Below are positions 50,261 through 59,340 of a stretch of DNA of 64,000 nt, in pieces. Location of the stretch: contig NZ_AHZV01000364.1 of assembly GCF_000250735.1 (NCBI RefSeq), forward strand, positions 1 to 64,000, written 5' to 3'. The notes below the pieces were generated by a model. That model saw only the letters and a program-made list of their open reading frames with translations. It was not told the origin of the DNA and did no database searches. The first letter of the stretch is position 1; each line of letters opens with the position of its first letter. A program made the position numbers and the translations under genes. Origin of the DNA: Anaerophaga thermohalophila str. Valhall. GTDB taxonomy: Bacteria; Bacteroidota; Bacteroidia; Bacteroidales; Marinilabiliaceae.

Positions 50261-50268
50261 TATATTTG
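50261..50268 (+). promoter_or_regulatory. TAnnTTTG promoter element of fabD
   Basis: TATATTTG, 42 bp upstream of the fabD ATG. No clear -33 TTTG. Confidence 0.5.
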
Positions 50269-50310
50269 CAACCCCGAAAATCAATGTAAATTCATTAAAA
50301 CCAATAAACA

Positions 50311-51198
50311 ATGAAGGCATACGTATTTCCCGGGCAAGGCGCCCAATACGTTGGAATGGGAAAAGATGTTTATGAGAACGATCCCATAGCCAAAAAACTT
50401 TTTGAAGAGGCCAACGAGATTTTAGGCTTTCGCATCACCGATCTTATGTTTGAAGGAACGGAGGAAGACCTGAAACAAACAAAAGTAACACAACCTGCGA
50501 TTTTCTTACATTCAGTTATTCTGGCCAAAACACTTGGAAACTCGTTTCAACCCGAAATGACAGCCGGCCATTCTTTAGGAGAATTTTCGGCACTGGTGGC
50601 TGCCGGGGCATTGTCCTTTGAAGATGGTTTAAAGCTGGTTTACCAGAGAGCCTTAGCCATGCAAAAAGCCTGTGAGATAAAACCGTCAACAATGGCAGCA
50701 ATTGTGGGGTTGGATGACAACATTGTTGAAGAAGTCTGTGATTCGATTGATGATATTGTCGTTGCAGCCAACTATAATTGCCCGGGGCAGCTGGTGATCT
50801 CCGGCACCTTCGAAGGCATTGATAAGGCATGCGAGCTATTGAAAGAAAAGGGGGCCAAAAGAGCACTTAAATTACCCGTTGGCGGAGCCTTTCACTCTCC
50901 CCTGATGGAACCTGCTCGTGCCGAGCTTGCCGACGCCATTAACAATACACAATTCAACATCCCGATTTGCCCGGTTTATCAAAACGCAGATGCCAAACCG
51001 CAGACCGATCCTGCTAACATTAAACAGAACCTGATTGCGCAGCTCACAGCACCTGTCAGGTGGACACAGACGGTTCAGAATATGCTTGCCGACGGCGCCG
51101 ATCATTTCACGGAAATCGGTCCTGGAAAAGTGCTGCAGGGATTGATTAAAAAAATTGAAAGAAGTGTGACAACCGAGGGTATTAGTCAACTTCAATAA
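50311..51198 (+). CDS. fabD: Malonyl-CoA:ACP transacylase
   Basis: 295 aa. Loads malonate on acyl carrier protein for fatty-acid synthesis. Oxyanion-loop FPGQGAQYVGMG, nucleophile Ser in AGHSLGEFSAL, catalytic His in GGAFHSPLM. Full length. It has its own TAnnTTTG element. It ends at a hairpin shared with the convergent neighbour; no other fab genes are near. Confidence 0.95.
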   Translation: MKAYVFPGQGAQYVGMGKDVYENDPIAKKLFEEANEILGFRITDLMFEGTEEDLKQTKVTQPAIFLHSVILAKTLGNSFQPEMTAGHSLGEFSALVAAGALSFEDGLKLVYQRALAMQKACEIKPSTMAAIVGLDDNIVEEVCDSIDDIVVAANYNCPGQLVISGTFEGIDKACELLKEKGAKRALKLPVGGAFHSPLMEPARAELADAINNTQFNIPICPVYQNADAKPQTDPANIKQNLIAQLTAPVRWTQTVQNMLADGADHFTEIGPGKVLQGLIKKIERSVTTEGISQLQ

Positions 51199-51205
51199 AT
51201 TTCTG

Positions 51206-51234
51206 AAAACGGGTGCGCATCAGCCACCCGTTTT
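51206..51234. terminator. Bidirectional terminator between fabD and the PPDK_N-type gene
   Basis: AAAACGGGTG / CACCCGTTTT stem around a 9-base loop; T-rich on the plus side and T-rich on the minus side, with the stem overlapping the stop of the minus-strand gene. Confidence 0.8.
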
Positions 51235-54214
51235 ATTTATTCCACATCACCACAGCTTTTTGTTGTTTACCATCCATCAGAATTGTCAAGGGTTTATCAA
51301 ATCTTACATGAATAAAATAACCTGTGTTATCAATCACCTGCTGATTACTTAAAAATTCAAGGTCGACAAACTCATTTTTGTTTTTGGTGTGTACTGAAAA
51401 ATAACCGACATTCATTGAAGTCACGTTATGAAAAAAATGTGAACCTAAAGATGCATCCAGCGGAAAATCCGGGAGCCCCATCTCAACAATTACCCGTGCG
51501 TGAGAAATTTGCGACCAATATACAGGGATACCTGTAAAGGGATCGCGTGTTCCCCATCTTCCGGGACCTATTAAAACATATTCGCGCTCTTCTTTTTCCA
51601 TCTTTTTGTTGATTCCGGCCATCTCAGCCGCCATTTCACGGGTCTTTGTCCTGTCGAATTTATCCACATTCATAAAAATAACATCCCGGATATGATTGTA
51701 CCGGCCATTTCCCATCCCTTTCTCCGATTTCAGGATGACACGTTCGTCTTCGACCTCAGAAAAATCCACATCCAAATGTTTTTCAAGACGAATCAGAGGT
51801 TTTATCTGCAACAACCACAGTGTCGGATTGCCTTTATCTCCCTCATCCAGGTCTAAAGCAAACTCAATCTCAACAGGTGCCCCCATTGCCTCTCTGAAGT
51901 AACGTAACAACATGTCGAGTGTGCGTGGCAAAGGAACCAAATCATATTTTAAGATATCGGCGAAATTCAATACTCTCGGGCCACGAATGGAAAAATCGTT
52001 GACCAGCCGATCGTTATTAATATCATAAACAGTGGCACAATGTTTCAGATTTCCGTCTTCTTCGGCCTCACTAATATCTAATTTTCTGATAAAGGCATCT
52101 TCCCCGTCATTCAATAAATCGGCATTGTCTTCTTCCAGGTCTACTGCATAAAAATATTCCTGCGAGTCTTTTATCTGGTCGCTCAGTGAGCTTAGTTCAA
52201 GACCCGGATAACGCGGACAAAAACGCCATGCTTTTTCACCGCCAACAACATATTTGCCAAGTCCGACACAAATTACAGCGAAACCGTCGCCGGGTTTCAT
52301 ATATGAAAACGGATAGTAATTGAAAGACTGTGCCACGCCGCTAACGTGAGGATAAAACCTGTTGTGTGCTTTTTGTCCCACCAGTTTCTGAATAATTACC
52401 GCCATTTTTTCTTCATCAATTTTATAATGAACCGCATCGAAATAAGCACGGGCAGTAGGACTGAAAATAGAGGCATAAACCAATTTTACAGCCGTTGCAA
52501 GCTGGTTAAATCTCACTTCGGGGTTGGGATCATTATTCGGAAGGACATAAGTAGAAAAAACACCGGCAAAAGGTTGTAAAAGGCTGTCCTCAAAAAGTCC
52601 TGATGACCTTACAGCAATCGGTGCATCCATGTACTCGATATACTGACGCAGCTTTCTTTCAACTTCATTACTGAGTTTGGCATTTATTATTTTCTGTTTT
52701 ATCTGATCAAAATCCTTTTCTTCATAGATAGACTTTAAAAGATTATTTTTCTCAAGAAATGTGGTAAACTCAGCGGCCCCGACAATGGTTGTAGGCGGAA
52801 TTTTTATATTCAGATCAGGAACAATGGAAGCAAAATCAATATTCTCGATAAAATTACTGAGAAATGCCAGGCCCCTTCCTTTCCCTCCGAAAGAACCGTC
52901 GCCGATACGCATAACGAACCGATCCATATTTACCATGGCCGGATCGAACTGAACGACACGCCCCCTCATGCGCTCAATCCTGGCCTCCTCAAATACATCA
53001 AGAATTTTCTGACGTAATTTTGTTGTGCTTTCAAAATCTTCAATTCTGTATGGTCGCAGTCGTTTGGCTATAGATATCTCTCCACGTGCCATGAGCCAGG
53101 TAGAAATTCCGTTTCGACGGGCATGATACAAAAGCGACTCCGGAGGAACTTCCTTCAGGCACCGAATAAACTCCTTCAGGTTTCTTGCGGTAGCCAGGGT
53201 TACTCCGCGTGAATTGGTAAACACAAAATTTCCGAAGCCAAGTTTCTGATGGATGAAATTGTAAATATCCATGCTCAGGGTATCGGAATTTTTGTCAATA
53301 AAATCGGCACCCACTTCCTCTGCCTTCTTCGCATTGCCGGGATCAGAAGACTGAAGCAGGGTAGGAAGATTAACCTTGCTTTTTACATAGCGAATCAGAT
53401 CAACACCTGCATTTTCATCCGGTTGCCCGTTGCGTGAATATTTAACATCAGAAATAACACAGATAAGATTATCGAGATATTTGTCCACTATCTCCACTGC
53501 TTCTTCGTAGGTACTCACTAAAAGAACTTTGGGACGAACTCTCATTTTGAGTATCTTATGTGTCTGATCCGAGGTTTCTTCGGTAAGAATATTCTGTGTT
53601 TGCGTCATTATAATGGAATAGAGCATCGGAAGATACCGGGTGTAATACCTTTGAGAGTCCTCAACCAAAAGAATAATGCGAACATCGCCCACCTTTACAT
53701 CGTTTTCGGCGTTGAGCTTATCCTCTACATATTTTATCATTGCAAGAAATACCCGTGAATCGCCGTTCCACACAAATACCTTATCAATACTTCCCCCGGG
53801 CGAAGAAGGTTCATCGAAATACTTAAGATCTTCGTTATTATTCACCATCAGAAGAATGGGTAAATCGGGATAAGACCTCCGGATTTCCCGGCTTAATGAT
53901 ACGGGCATCTTTTTATCGAGACCGGCCATCAGGATAACCATGTCGAATTTGCGCTCGGCCATAAGCGACAAAGCCTCATCATAAGTGGCAACGCTGGTAA
54001 TTCGTGGTGCTGAAAAAAGATTGAGTTGAAGATATTCCCCGAAAATTTTGTCGAAAAAACGTCCTTCCCTGACAATCGAATAAGAATCATAATAGGTAGC
54101 AACCAAAAGAACCTCGGTTACTTTGAAAGACATCAGTTCCTGAAAAATATCCTGGTCGGTCTTTTTGCGTTTATATATTTTGGAAAGCTCAACATAGTGA
54201 TTTCCACTGCTCAT
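51233..54214 (-). CDS. PEP/pyruvate-binding (PPDK_N) protein with receiver-like N-terminal domains
   Basis: 993 aa. Residues about 30-160 and 175-330 look like two receiver folds. The first has LMAG where the phospho-Asp should be. The second keeps an acidic LLVEDS start and Asp in VISDVKYS, but is split by an insertion. The centre (about 440-700) is the ATP-grasp half of pyruvate phosphate dikinase/PEP synthase (GDGSFGGKGRGLAFL, PIAVRSSGLFEDS, QPFAGVFSTY). The phospho-His swivel domain and PEP barrel are missing, so it is not a full dikinase. The C-terminal GPGRWGTRDPFTGIP region is unrecognised. Such proteins are widespread in Bacteroidota; the role is unknown. Confidence 0.75.
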   Translation of the reverse strand: MSSGNHYVELSKIYKRKKTDQDIFQELMSFKVTEVLLVATYYDSYSIVREGRFFDKIFGEYLQLNLFSAPRITSVATYDEALSLMAERKFDMVILMAGLDKKMPVSLSREIRRSYPDLPILLMVNNNEDLKYFDEPSSPGGSIDKVFVWNGDSRVFLAMIKYVEDKLNAENDVKVGDVRIILLVEDSQRYYTRYLPMLYSIIMTQTQNILTEETSDQTHKILKMRVRPKVLLVSTYEEAVEIVDKYLDNLICVISDVKYSRNGQPDENAGVDLIRYVKSKVNLPTLLQSSDPGNAKKAEEVGADFIDKNSDTLSMDIYNFIHQKLGFGNFVFTNSRGVTLATARNLKEFIRCLKEVPPESLLYHARRNGISTWLMARGEISIAKRLRPYRIEDFESTTKLRQKILDVFEEARIERMRGRVVQFDPAMVNMDRFVMRIGDGSFGGKGRGLAFLSNFIENIDFASIVPDLNIKIPPTTIVGAAEFTTFLEKNNLLKSIYEEKDFDQIKQKIINAKLSNEVERKLRQYIEYMDAPIAVRSSGLFEDSLLQPFAGVFSTYVLPNNDPNPEVRFNQLATAVKLVYASIFSPTARAYFDAVHYKIDEEKMAVIIQKLVGQKAHNRFYPHVSGVAQSFNYYPFSYMKPGDGFAVICVGLGKYVVGGEKAWRFCPRYPGLELSSLSDQIKDSQEYFYAVDLEEDNADLLNDGEDAFIRKLDISEAEEDGNLKHCATVYDINNDRLVNDFSIRGPRVLNFADILKYDLVPLPRTLDMLLRYFREAMGAPVEIEFALDLDEGDKGNPTLWLLQIKPLIRLEKHLDVDFSEVEDERVILKSEKGMGNGRYNHIRDVIFMNVDKFDRTKTREMAAEMAGINKKMEKEEREYVLIGPGRWGTRDPFTGIPVYWSQISHARVIVEMGLPDFPLDASLGSHFFHNVTSMNVGYFSVHTKNKNEFVDLEFLSNQQVIDNTGYFIHVRFDKPLTILMDGKQQKAVVMWNK

Positions 54215-54341
54215 AATACTTACAAATTAATAGTGAAACTCAAAAACAAGGTAGGCCATTTTGTTGAAAAAACAAAAGTGATCTTGCAGTTATGACTGTC
54301 TTCAGATTACAATAGATACGAGATTTTTAAATATAAGATTT

Positions 54342-54375
54342 AACCTGCTTTATTCATAAATCATCTATTACAAAG
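54342..54375 (+). repeat. Solo R3 end
   Basis: AACCTGCTTTATTCATAA then ATCATCTATTAC matches the first 34 bases of R3 at 16108; the rest of the element is missing. The gap 54215-54692 otherwise holds R1 copy 6 and a decayed R4. Confidence 0.45.
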
Positions 54376-54409
54376 TTTACCACTACTTTTCACTGTCTGC
54401 CCCGATAAT

Positions 54410-54566
54410 TAGTGTCTGTCCATAAAGAGCCATTTACTGTGTTATGCTCGTCCGAAAATTACTCATTTACGAGGAGTAAACTCCGTATTTTCGGACTTCG
54501 CAAGCCTTGTAAATGACACTTTCCGGACAGACACACATACTGTAAAAATTTTTTTGCGAGTTTATT
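54410..54566 (+). repeat. R1 palindromic element, copy 6 (A subtype)
   Basis: About 157 bp: TAGTGTCTGTCCATAAAG, central arms TCCGAAAAT / ATTTTCGGA with ACTCAT tip, ACTTTCCGGACAGACAC; the outermost right end is altered to GCGAGTTTATTGGGG. Confidence 0.7.
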
Positions 54567-54587
54567 GGGGACTATTCGGGTACAGAA

Positions 54588-54640
54588 ATCACGTATAAAT
54601 TCTTTCATGCGAATTCTAATTGTTATAAAATACAATACCC
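54588..54640 (+). repeat. Decayed R4 copy (copy f)
   Basis: CGTATAAATTCTTTCATGCG then AATTCTAATTG and TTATAAAATACAA resembles the R4 centre and end. No gene starts after it, in contrast to copies a, b, d and e. Confidence 0.35.
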
Positions 54641-54692
54641 GGAACATAACCGGGCATTGCAATCTGTGTGATAAGTTCCTTTAAAAGGCAGG

Positions 54693-55562
54693 CTAAATTC
54701 CCAGATTTTCTTTCATTTCGCGGAGCAGTTTCTGGCGCAGTGGTTTAAGATTGTCACCGGAGAAACCAATAATGAATTTTCCGGTCCAATAAAGATAAAT
54801 TGTTCCGTTAAAAGGGTCTTTAATAACAAAATCCCCTTCCGCCGGTTCTTCAATTTCCTGCCCGGCAAATTCGTGATACTTATTAATCAGCTCTTTCACC
54901 TCGTCATGAGTTTGCCGTTCAATAACAAACATAGTCAGTTTTCCTTTGTCAGTCTTATAATTTGCACGATAAGCACTACCGAGAAATTCAAGCCCCATAA
55001 AAGTATTTGAAACAAACTGTCGTGAATTAACAATCAAATTTTCCCGTGGCATGGCTTCGATGATCCCGGGCAGCTGATGGTCCTCATTTAAAGTATCGGC
55101 CAGATTACGAGCGGAGGACAAAAGCACACCGCTTCCGGCATCCTTCTCCCTGTAAGAATTCATTTTAACGTAATAGCGTCCTGTTACAAAATTAAGAATC
55201 GCCTCCTCGTAATATCCCTGGGCTCCAATACGCTTCACCTTTGCTTCGGGCGGACGTTCCATGCTGTAAATGCCATAAGCATGAACCGGATCTCCATGGT
55301 CGTAAACTTCCAGAGTAATTTCGGCATCCCCTTTTGAGTAACGCACAACCCACAACTTCTGAAAGTTGTAGCTAAAGTAAAACTCTGAAGCCCCGTTGAT
55401 ATGATCAAACAGATTGGAAGAATCAAATACTTCTATTTCTCCATCCTGCTCCCAACCGGAAATATGCGGAGCCTGAAACGAATCGGCAAATACTGCAAAA
55501 GAGACCAATAATGCCGGTAAAAGAAAGAAAGTTCTCATATAAATAAAGAATTGTTTATACAA
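54693..55562 (-). CDS. DUF6599 family secreted protein
   Basis: 289 aa from the first ATG; the ATG at residue 9 (MRTFFLLPALLVSFAVFADS) gives a cleaner signal peptide and is a good alternative start. The body holds GWEQDGEIEVFDSSNLFDHI and NGASEFYFSYNFQKLWV, the family's conserved opening, and later EVYDHGDPVHAYGIYS. Function unknown. Found next to redox genes in some bacteria; here the upstream gene on the same strand is an aldo/keto reductase, separated by an R5 remnant. Confidence 0.65.
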   Translation of the reverse strand: MYKQFFIYMRTFFLLPALLVSFAVFADSFQAPHISGWEQDGEIEVFDSSNLFDHINGASEFYFSYNFQKLWVVRYSKGDAEITLEVYDHGDPVHAYGIYSMERPPEAKVKRIGAQGYYEEAILNFVTGRYYVKMNSYREKDAGSGVLLSSARNLADTLNEDHQLPGIIEAMPRENLIVNSRQFVSNTFMGLEFLGSAYRANYKTDKGKLTMFVIERQTHDEVKELINKYHEFAGQEIEEPAEGDFVIKDPFNGTIYLYWTGKFIIGFSGDNLKPLRQKLLREMKENLGI

Positions 55563-55777
55563 TCAATGGCACAAGACACAATGCGGATTCGATAAAGTAA
55601 ATCATCTCATTTGGTCTCATGCTTCACCCAAATGAGTGATTTCCGAAATCGGGGTTAACCTGGCTTTCGTAAAAGTTTTTATCAATAAATATATACCCTC
55701 AGCGAAAATTAGGTCTTATATATAAAAATTTTGCGTCATTGCTTTTCTGCGTTTAAGCTTTTCTTAACTGACTATTG
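55549..55777 (+). repeat. Diverged R5 copy
   Basis: GAATTGTTTATACAATCAAT at the left and TTTGCGTCATTGCTTTTCTG then CTTAACTGACTATTG at the right. About 100 bp of unrelated sequence in the middle and the R5 start is missing. Overlaps the 5' end of the DUF6599 gene by a few bases. Confidence 0.4.
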
Positions 55778-55786
55778 GAAATTACC

Positions 55787-56962
55787 TCAAACCAAAAATT
55801 CTGAGGGCACATTCTGAATCCTTGCTATGTCGGAGATCTTTTTTCGCACATCAAATCCCGCACGGCAATGAACAGAACATTCCATACATCCGCTGCAAGG
55901 ATTATCAGAAACACCCGCGGCCAGCACCGTTTCTCTGGCTTTAGCAGGGTAAGAATAGGCATAATTATACATATAGGAACGCATCAGATCGGAAACCGGC
56001 AAATGATGTGAACACTGACCTTCGCACTCATTGCAACCTTTGCAGAACATTCCTGTTTCGTGCAGTGCAAGTTCAAGGTCGTTCTTTTCCTTATTATCCA
56101 GTTGAACATCGGAGGCCACCGACCAGTTTTCCATCAACATCTCGTAAGAAACAATGCCTGGAATACAGGTATGCACATGTGGATTGGAGAGTGCCCATTT
56201 CAAAGCAGCCTTACAGTTAACAGGCTTTGTTTTCTGCTCATCAAGCCAGCCACCAGCCATGTTTTTCATCCCTATAATGCCGATCCCGGCATCGTGTGCC
56301 CGCTTAAGTGCATTATTGAGATGTTCGTCATCAGCATATCGAAAATTGTAGGTGGTAAGAATCACTTCATAAAAACCGTTATCCACGGCAGCATTGATTA
56401 AATCGGCCATATTTCGATGCGTAGAAAACCCAACATGTTTTACCTTGCCTTCTGATTTAGCCAGTTTCAGGGCTTCTATAAAATTCTCATTGTAAAGGTG
56501 CTTGGTATCACTAACTGCATGCAGGTACAAAATATCAACATACTCCATCTGTAAACGACGAAGACTCACATCAAGCATATCCAGAAAATCACGGGTCGAA
56601 GCGTCACGTCCGGGATTGATTTTAGTAGCAATAATAAATGAATCACGAGGTTTGTCTTTAAAAAAGTTACCCACCATTTCTTCATTTCTACCTTCCTGAT
56701 AACCATGAGCGGTATCAAAATGAGTAATTCCAATATTATAGGCAGCCTTAAGAATATTGGGATTATCTGCACGCATAACGCCCATGCTTACAATTGGCAA
56801 CCTGATACCCGTGTTGCCAAGGGTACGGTAAATTACATCATTTTTTTTCAGCTGGTTGAAAGAATTAGCAGATGCGTGATTCCGGCCACCGGCCACAAAG
56901 CCTGCTGTAGCAGCAGTTCCCAACTTCAGAAAATTGCGGCGATTTAAAGAGGAATTGGTCAT
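55787..56962 (-). CDS. Tat-exported aldo/keto reductase with C-terminal 4Fe-4S motifs
   Basis: 391 aa from MTNSSLNRRNFLKLG; the frame is open 13 codons further up (57001). The RRNFLKLGTAATAGF twin-arginine signal directs export. The AKR barrel holds Asp and Tyr of DTAHGYQEG, Lys of ATKINP and His of YLHAVSD. Two Cys clusters follow: CKGCNECEGQC and CSGCMECSVHC. It probably reduces an unknown carbonyl in the periplasm or cell envelope with electrons through Fe-S centres. The NADPH-binding ability of an exported form is unclear. Confidence 0.85.
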   Translation of the reverse strand: MTNSSLNRRNFLKLGTAATAGFVAGGRNHASANSFNQLKKNDVIYRTLGNTGIRLPIVSMGVMRADNPNILKAAYNIGITHFDTAHGYQEGRNEEMVGNFFKDKPRDSFIIATKINPGRDASTRDFLDMLDVSLRRLQMEYVDILYLHAVSDTKHLYNENFIEALKLAKSEGKVKHVGFSTHRNMADLINAAVDNGFYEVILTTYNFRYADDEHLNNALKRAHDAGIGIIGMKNMAGGWLDEQKTKPVNCKAALKWALSNPHVHTCIPGIVSYEMLMENWSVASDVQLDNKEKNDLELALHETGMFCKGCNECEGQCSHHLPVSDLMRSYMYNYAYSYPAKARETVLAAGVSDNPCSGCMECSVHCRAGFDVRKKISDIARIQNVPSEFLV

Positions 56963-57031
56963 AGCGTTTTGATTTAGTTGTTTTCCGGGTTGTTTTATCA
57001 CTTAAATTTACAGAAGAAATCTGCCAAAAAC

Positions 57032-57068
57032 AAAAAAAGCCATCCTCTCGAAACGAAAGAATGGCTTT
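57032..57068 (-). terminator. Rho-independent terminator after rng
   Basis: On the minus strand AAAGCCATTCTTTCG pairs with CGAGAGGATGGCTTT (two G-U pairs, TTT loop), then a T run. Lies 69 bp past the rng stop. Confidence 0.85.
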
Positions 57069-57136
57069 CTGTATGTTTATCAATGTTTTATGAATTAAAA
57101 CTTCACACGTAATAAACAGATGCCGGAGTATAATAA

Positions 57137-58696
57137 TTACACGCCGGGATGAATAATCTGTTTCTGAGTATTGTCGTCATAAAATTTATATTCAAGAAAC
57201 GCAAGAGAATCGGAGGGTTTCACCTTTATACCAAATCCAAGATCGAACTTCCATTTTAAAATCTGAGATGGAAATCCCTGCTTAAGATAGGCATAAATAT
57301 AAGGATGAACCCACAGGGTCAACTTCTTCTTATTCAGCTCTTGCACTACAAACCGGATTTTGTCATTCAAAGTATCGGCAAACAGGATAGAGGGAGCAAT
57401 TTCTCCCTTCCCTTTACATACGGGACACTTTTCACTGGTGTCGATATGCATTTCGGGCCGTACTCTTTGACGGGTGATTTGCATCAGCCCGAACTTACTC
57501 AGTGGCAAAATATTATGCTTGGTTCTGTCAGCATCCATGGCTTCTTTCATCTTTTCAAAGACGCGCTGACGATGTTCGGATAATTGCATGTCAATAAAAT
57601 CGACTACAATGATCCCTCCCATGTCCCGAAGCCTTAATTGCCTGGCAATTTCTTCTGCTGCAGCAAGGTTTACTTCCACAGCATTTGATTCCTGGTCGGA
57701 TGCCGAGCGCGATCTGTTGCCACTGTTTACGTCAATAACATGCAGCGCTTCGGTATGTTCTATAATAAGATATGCGCCGCTTTTGAATGAGACGGTACGC
57801 CCAAAAAGGGCCTTAATTTGTTTTTCAATTCCAAACTGGTCGAAAAGAGGAGCATTCCCCTTATAAAGCTTTACAATTTTTTCTCTTCCGGGAGCAATAA
57901 GTTCTACATATTCTTTTACTTCCCTAAAGATTTCGATATCGTTTATATACACCGAATGAAAAGAAGGATTGAGAAGATCTCTCAAAATAGCAGAGGTACG
58001 GCCAATTTCACCGAGAACAAGTCCGGGTGCCTTAATATCGCGAACTCTGGCAATGGAATCTTCCCAACGTTTAACAAGAGTCCGAAGCTCTTTATCCAGT
58101 TCGGCCACTCTTTTCCCTTCGGCTACAGTACGAATAATGACACCGTAGTTTTTGGGTTTAATACTGAGCAGCAAACGTTTCAGACGGCTTCGTTCTTCTG
58201 GAGAATCGATTTTCTGACTCACCGAAACTCGGTCGGAGAAAGGAATAAGAATGAGGTTTCGGCCAGCAATGGAAATCTCGGAAGTGAGCCTGGGCCCTTT
58301 GGTTGAAATAGGCTCTTTGGCAACCTGAACGAGCACTTCCTGTCCACCTGTTAGTACTTCGGAGATGGTTCCGTTTTTATTAATATCGTTTTCCGGTTTG
58401 AATTTGTGCAATGAGACACTTCCCTTTTTGGCTTTCGACTGTTTGAGATACTTGTTAAGACTTAAGAATTGTGGTCCCAAATCGAGATAATGCAAAAATG
58501 CATCCTTCTCATAACCAACATCCACAAACGCAGCATTCAATCCGGGCATTATTTTTTTCACTTTGCCCAGATAAATATCGCCAACTGCAAACTTCACATT
58601 GCTTGGTTCACGTCTCAGTTCAACGAGACGTCTGTCTTCGAGCAAGGCAATAACAAGTTCGCCGGGAGTTACATCTACAAATAGTTCTGCACTCAC
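57137..58696 (-). CDS. rng: Ribonuclease G/E family endoribonuclease
   Basis: 519 aa. S1-like domain near residues 35-110 (VGDIYLGKVKKIMPGLNAAF). DNase I-like catalytic core with Asp of HVIDVNSG and Asp of VVDFIDM as Mg ligands; zinc-link CPVCKGKG. It matures 16S rRNA and decays mRNA. No RNase E-type scaffold tail. The small mS38/bS22-like gene and HU lie just upstream on the same strand. Confidence 0.93.
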   Translation of the reverse strand: MSAELFVDVTPGELVIALLEDRRLVELRREPSNVKFAVGDIYLGKVKKIMPGLNAAFVDVGYEKDAFLHYLDLGPQFLSLNKYLKQSKAKKGSVSLHKFKPENDINKNGTISEVLTGGQEVLVQVAKEPISTKGPRLTSEISIAGRNLILIPFSDRVSVSQKIDSPEERSRLKRLLLSIKPKNYGVIIRTVAEGKRVAELDKELRTLVKRWEDSIARVRDIKAPGLVLGEIGRTSAILRDLLNPSFHSVYINDIEIFREVKEYVELIAPGREKIVKLYKGNAPLFDQFGIEKQIKALFGRTVSFKSGAYLIIEHTEALHVIDVNSGNRSRSASDQESNAVEVNLAAAEEIARQLRLRDMGGIIVVDFIDMQLSEHRQRVFEKMKEAMDADRTKHNILPLSKFGLMQITRQRVRPEMHIDTSEKCPVCKGKGEIAPSILFADTLNDKIRFVVQELNKKKLTLWVHPYIYAYLKQGFPSQILKWKFDLGFGIKVKPSDSLAFLEYKFYDDNTQKQIIHPGV

Positions 58697-58811
58697 AACA
58701 TGTATTAAGTTAAATATACATTATTTCAAAGAACGACTCAACAGATACAACAAAAGAACAAACAACACAGTGGCTGTTTGTTCTTCAGTATCTTCTTATG
58801 CGGTTAAAAGA

Positions 58812-58904
58812 CTACTTTCTCTTTTTATGGCGGTTCTTCCGCAGTCTTTTTTTCCGCTTATGTGTTGCCATCTTATGCCGCTTTCTTTTTTTTCCACTTG
58901 GCAT
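58812..58904 (-). CDS. Tiny basic AURKAIP1/COX24-type (bS22/mS38-like) protein
   Basis: 30 aa, from ATG 58904 to TAG 58812-58814: MPSGKKRKRHKMATHKRKKR, then LRKNRHKKRK. 21 of the 30 residues are Lys, Arg or His. It matches the short AURKAIP1/COX24 domain proteins of Bacteroidota, relatives of mitochondrial mS38 and mycobacterial bS22, which bind 16S rRNA near the decoding site. A ribosomal role is inferred. It lies between HU and rng, 29 bp after HU. Confidence 0.8.
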   Translation of the reverse strand: MPSGKKRKRHKMATHKRKKRLRKNRHKKRK

Positions 58905-58933
58905 AGTAATTCAATTTAGCAAGTTAAACATTT

Positions 58934-59218
58934 TTACTTAACGTTGTTCTTCACCTTCGTCACAAAACTTTTTGAAGGTTTGAACGAAGGAATGTAGTGC
59001 TCGGGAATAATAATGGTAGTATTCTTCGAAATATTGCGGGCAGTCTTCTCTGCACGCTTTTTCACGATAAAACTACCAAATCCTCTCAGGTATACATTCT
59101 TACCTTTTACGAGGTTTCCTTTTACTGTTTCCATGAAGGCTTCAACAGTTTTCTGAACTGTAACCTTCTCAATTCCAGTATTCTTCGAAATTTCGTTAAC
59201 AATATCAGCCTTTGTCAT
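58934..59218 (-). CDS. hup: HU-family DNA-binding protein
   Basis: 94 aa nucleoid protein. MTKADIVNEISKNTGIEKV start, GRGFGSF-like LRGFGSFIVKKRAEKTARNI motif and the arm ending PSKSFVTKVK. It shares a divergent promoter region with mutY. Confidence 0.92.
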   Translation of the reverse strand: MTKADIVNEISKNTGIEKVTVQKTVEAFMETVKGNLVKGKNVYLRGFGSFIVKKRAEKTARNISKNTTIIIPEHYIPSFKPSKSFVTKVKNNVK

Positions 59219-59277
59219 CTCTTTGTAAAATTATTTAATTATCAACTAATTAGACGTAAATTTTCATTTTCAGTGTG

Positions 59278-59285
59278 CAAAGATA
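59278..59285 (-). promoter_or_regulatory. TAnnTTTG promoter element of the HU gene
   Basis: Minus-strand TATCTTTG, 60 bp upstream of the HU ATG. Confidence 0.55.
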
Positions 59286-59317
59286 AAGGAATTCCATAAG
59301 AAAAAAAATAAAACCCC

Positions 59318-59325
59318 TATTTTTG
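59318..59325 (+). promoter_or_regulatory. TAnnTTTG promoter element of mutY
   Basis: TATTTTTG, 16 bp upstream of the mutY ATG at 59341. An in-frame TTG start at 59323 would lie inside this element, so it is not chosen. Confidence 0.55.
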
Positions 59326-59340
59326 CATAAATTTTTAATA

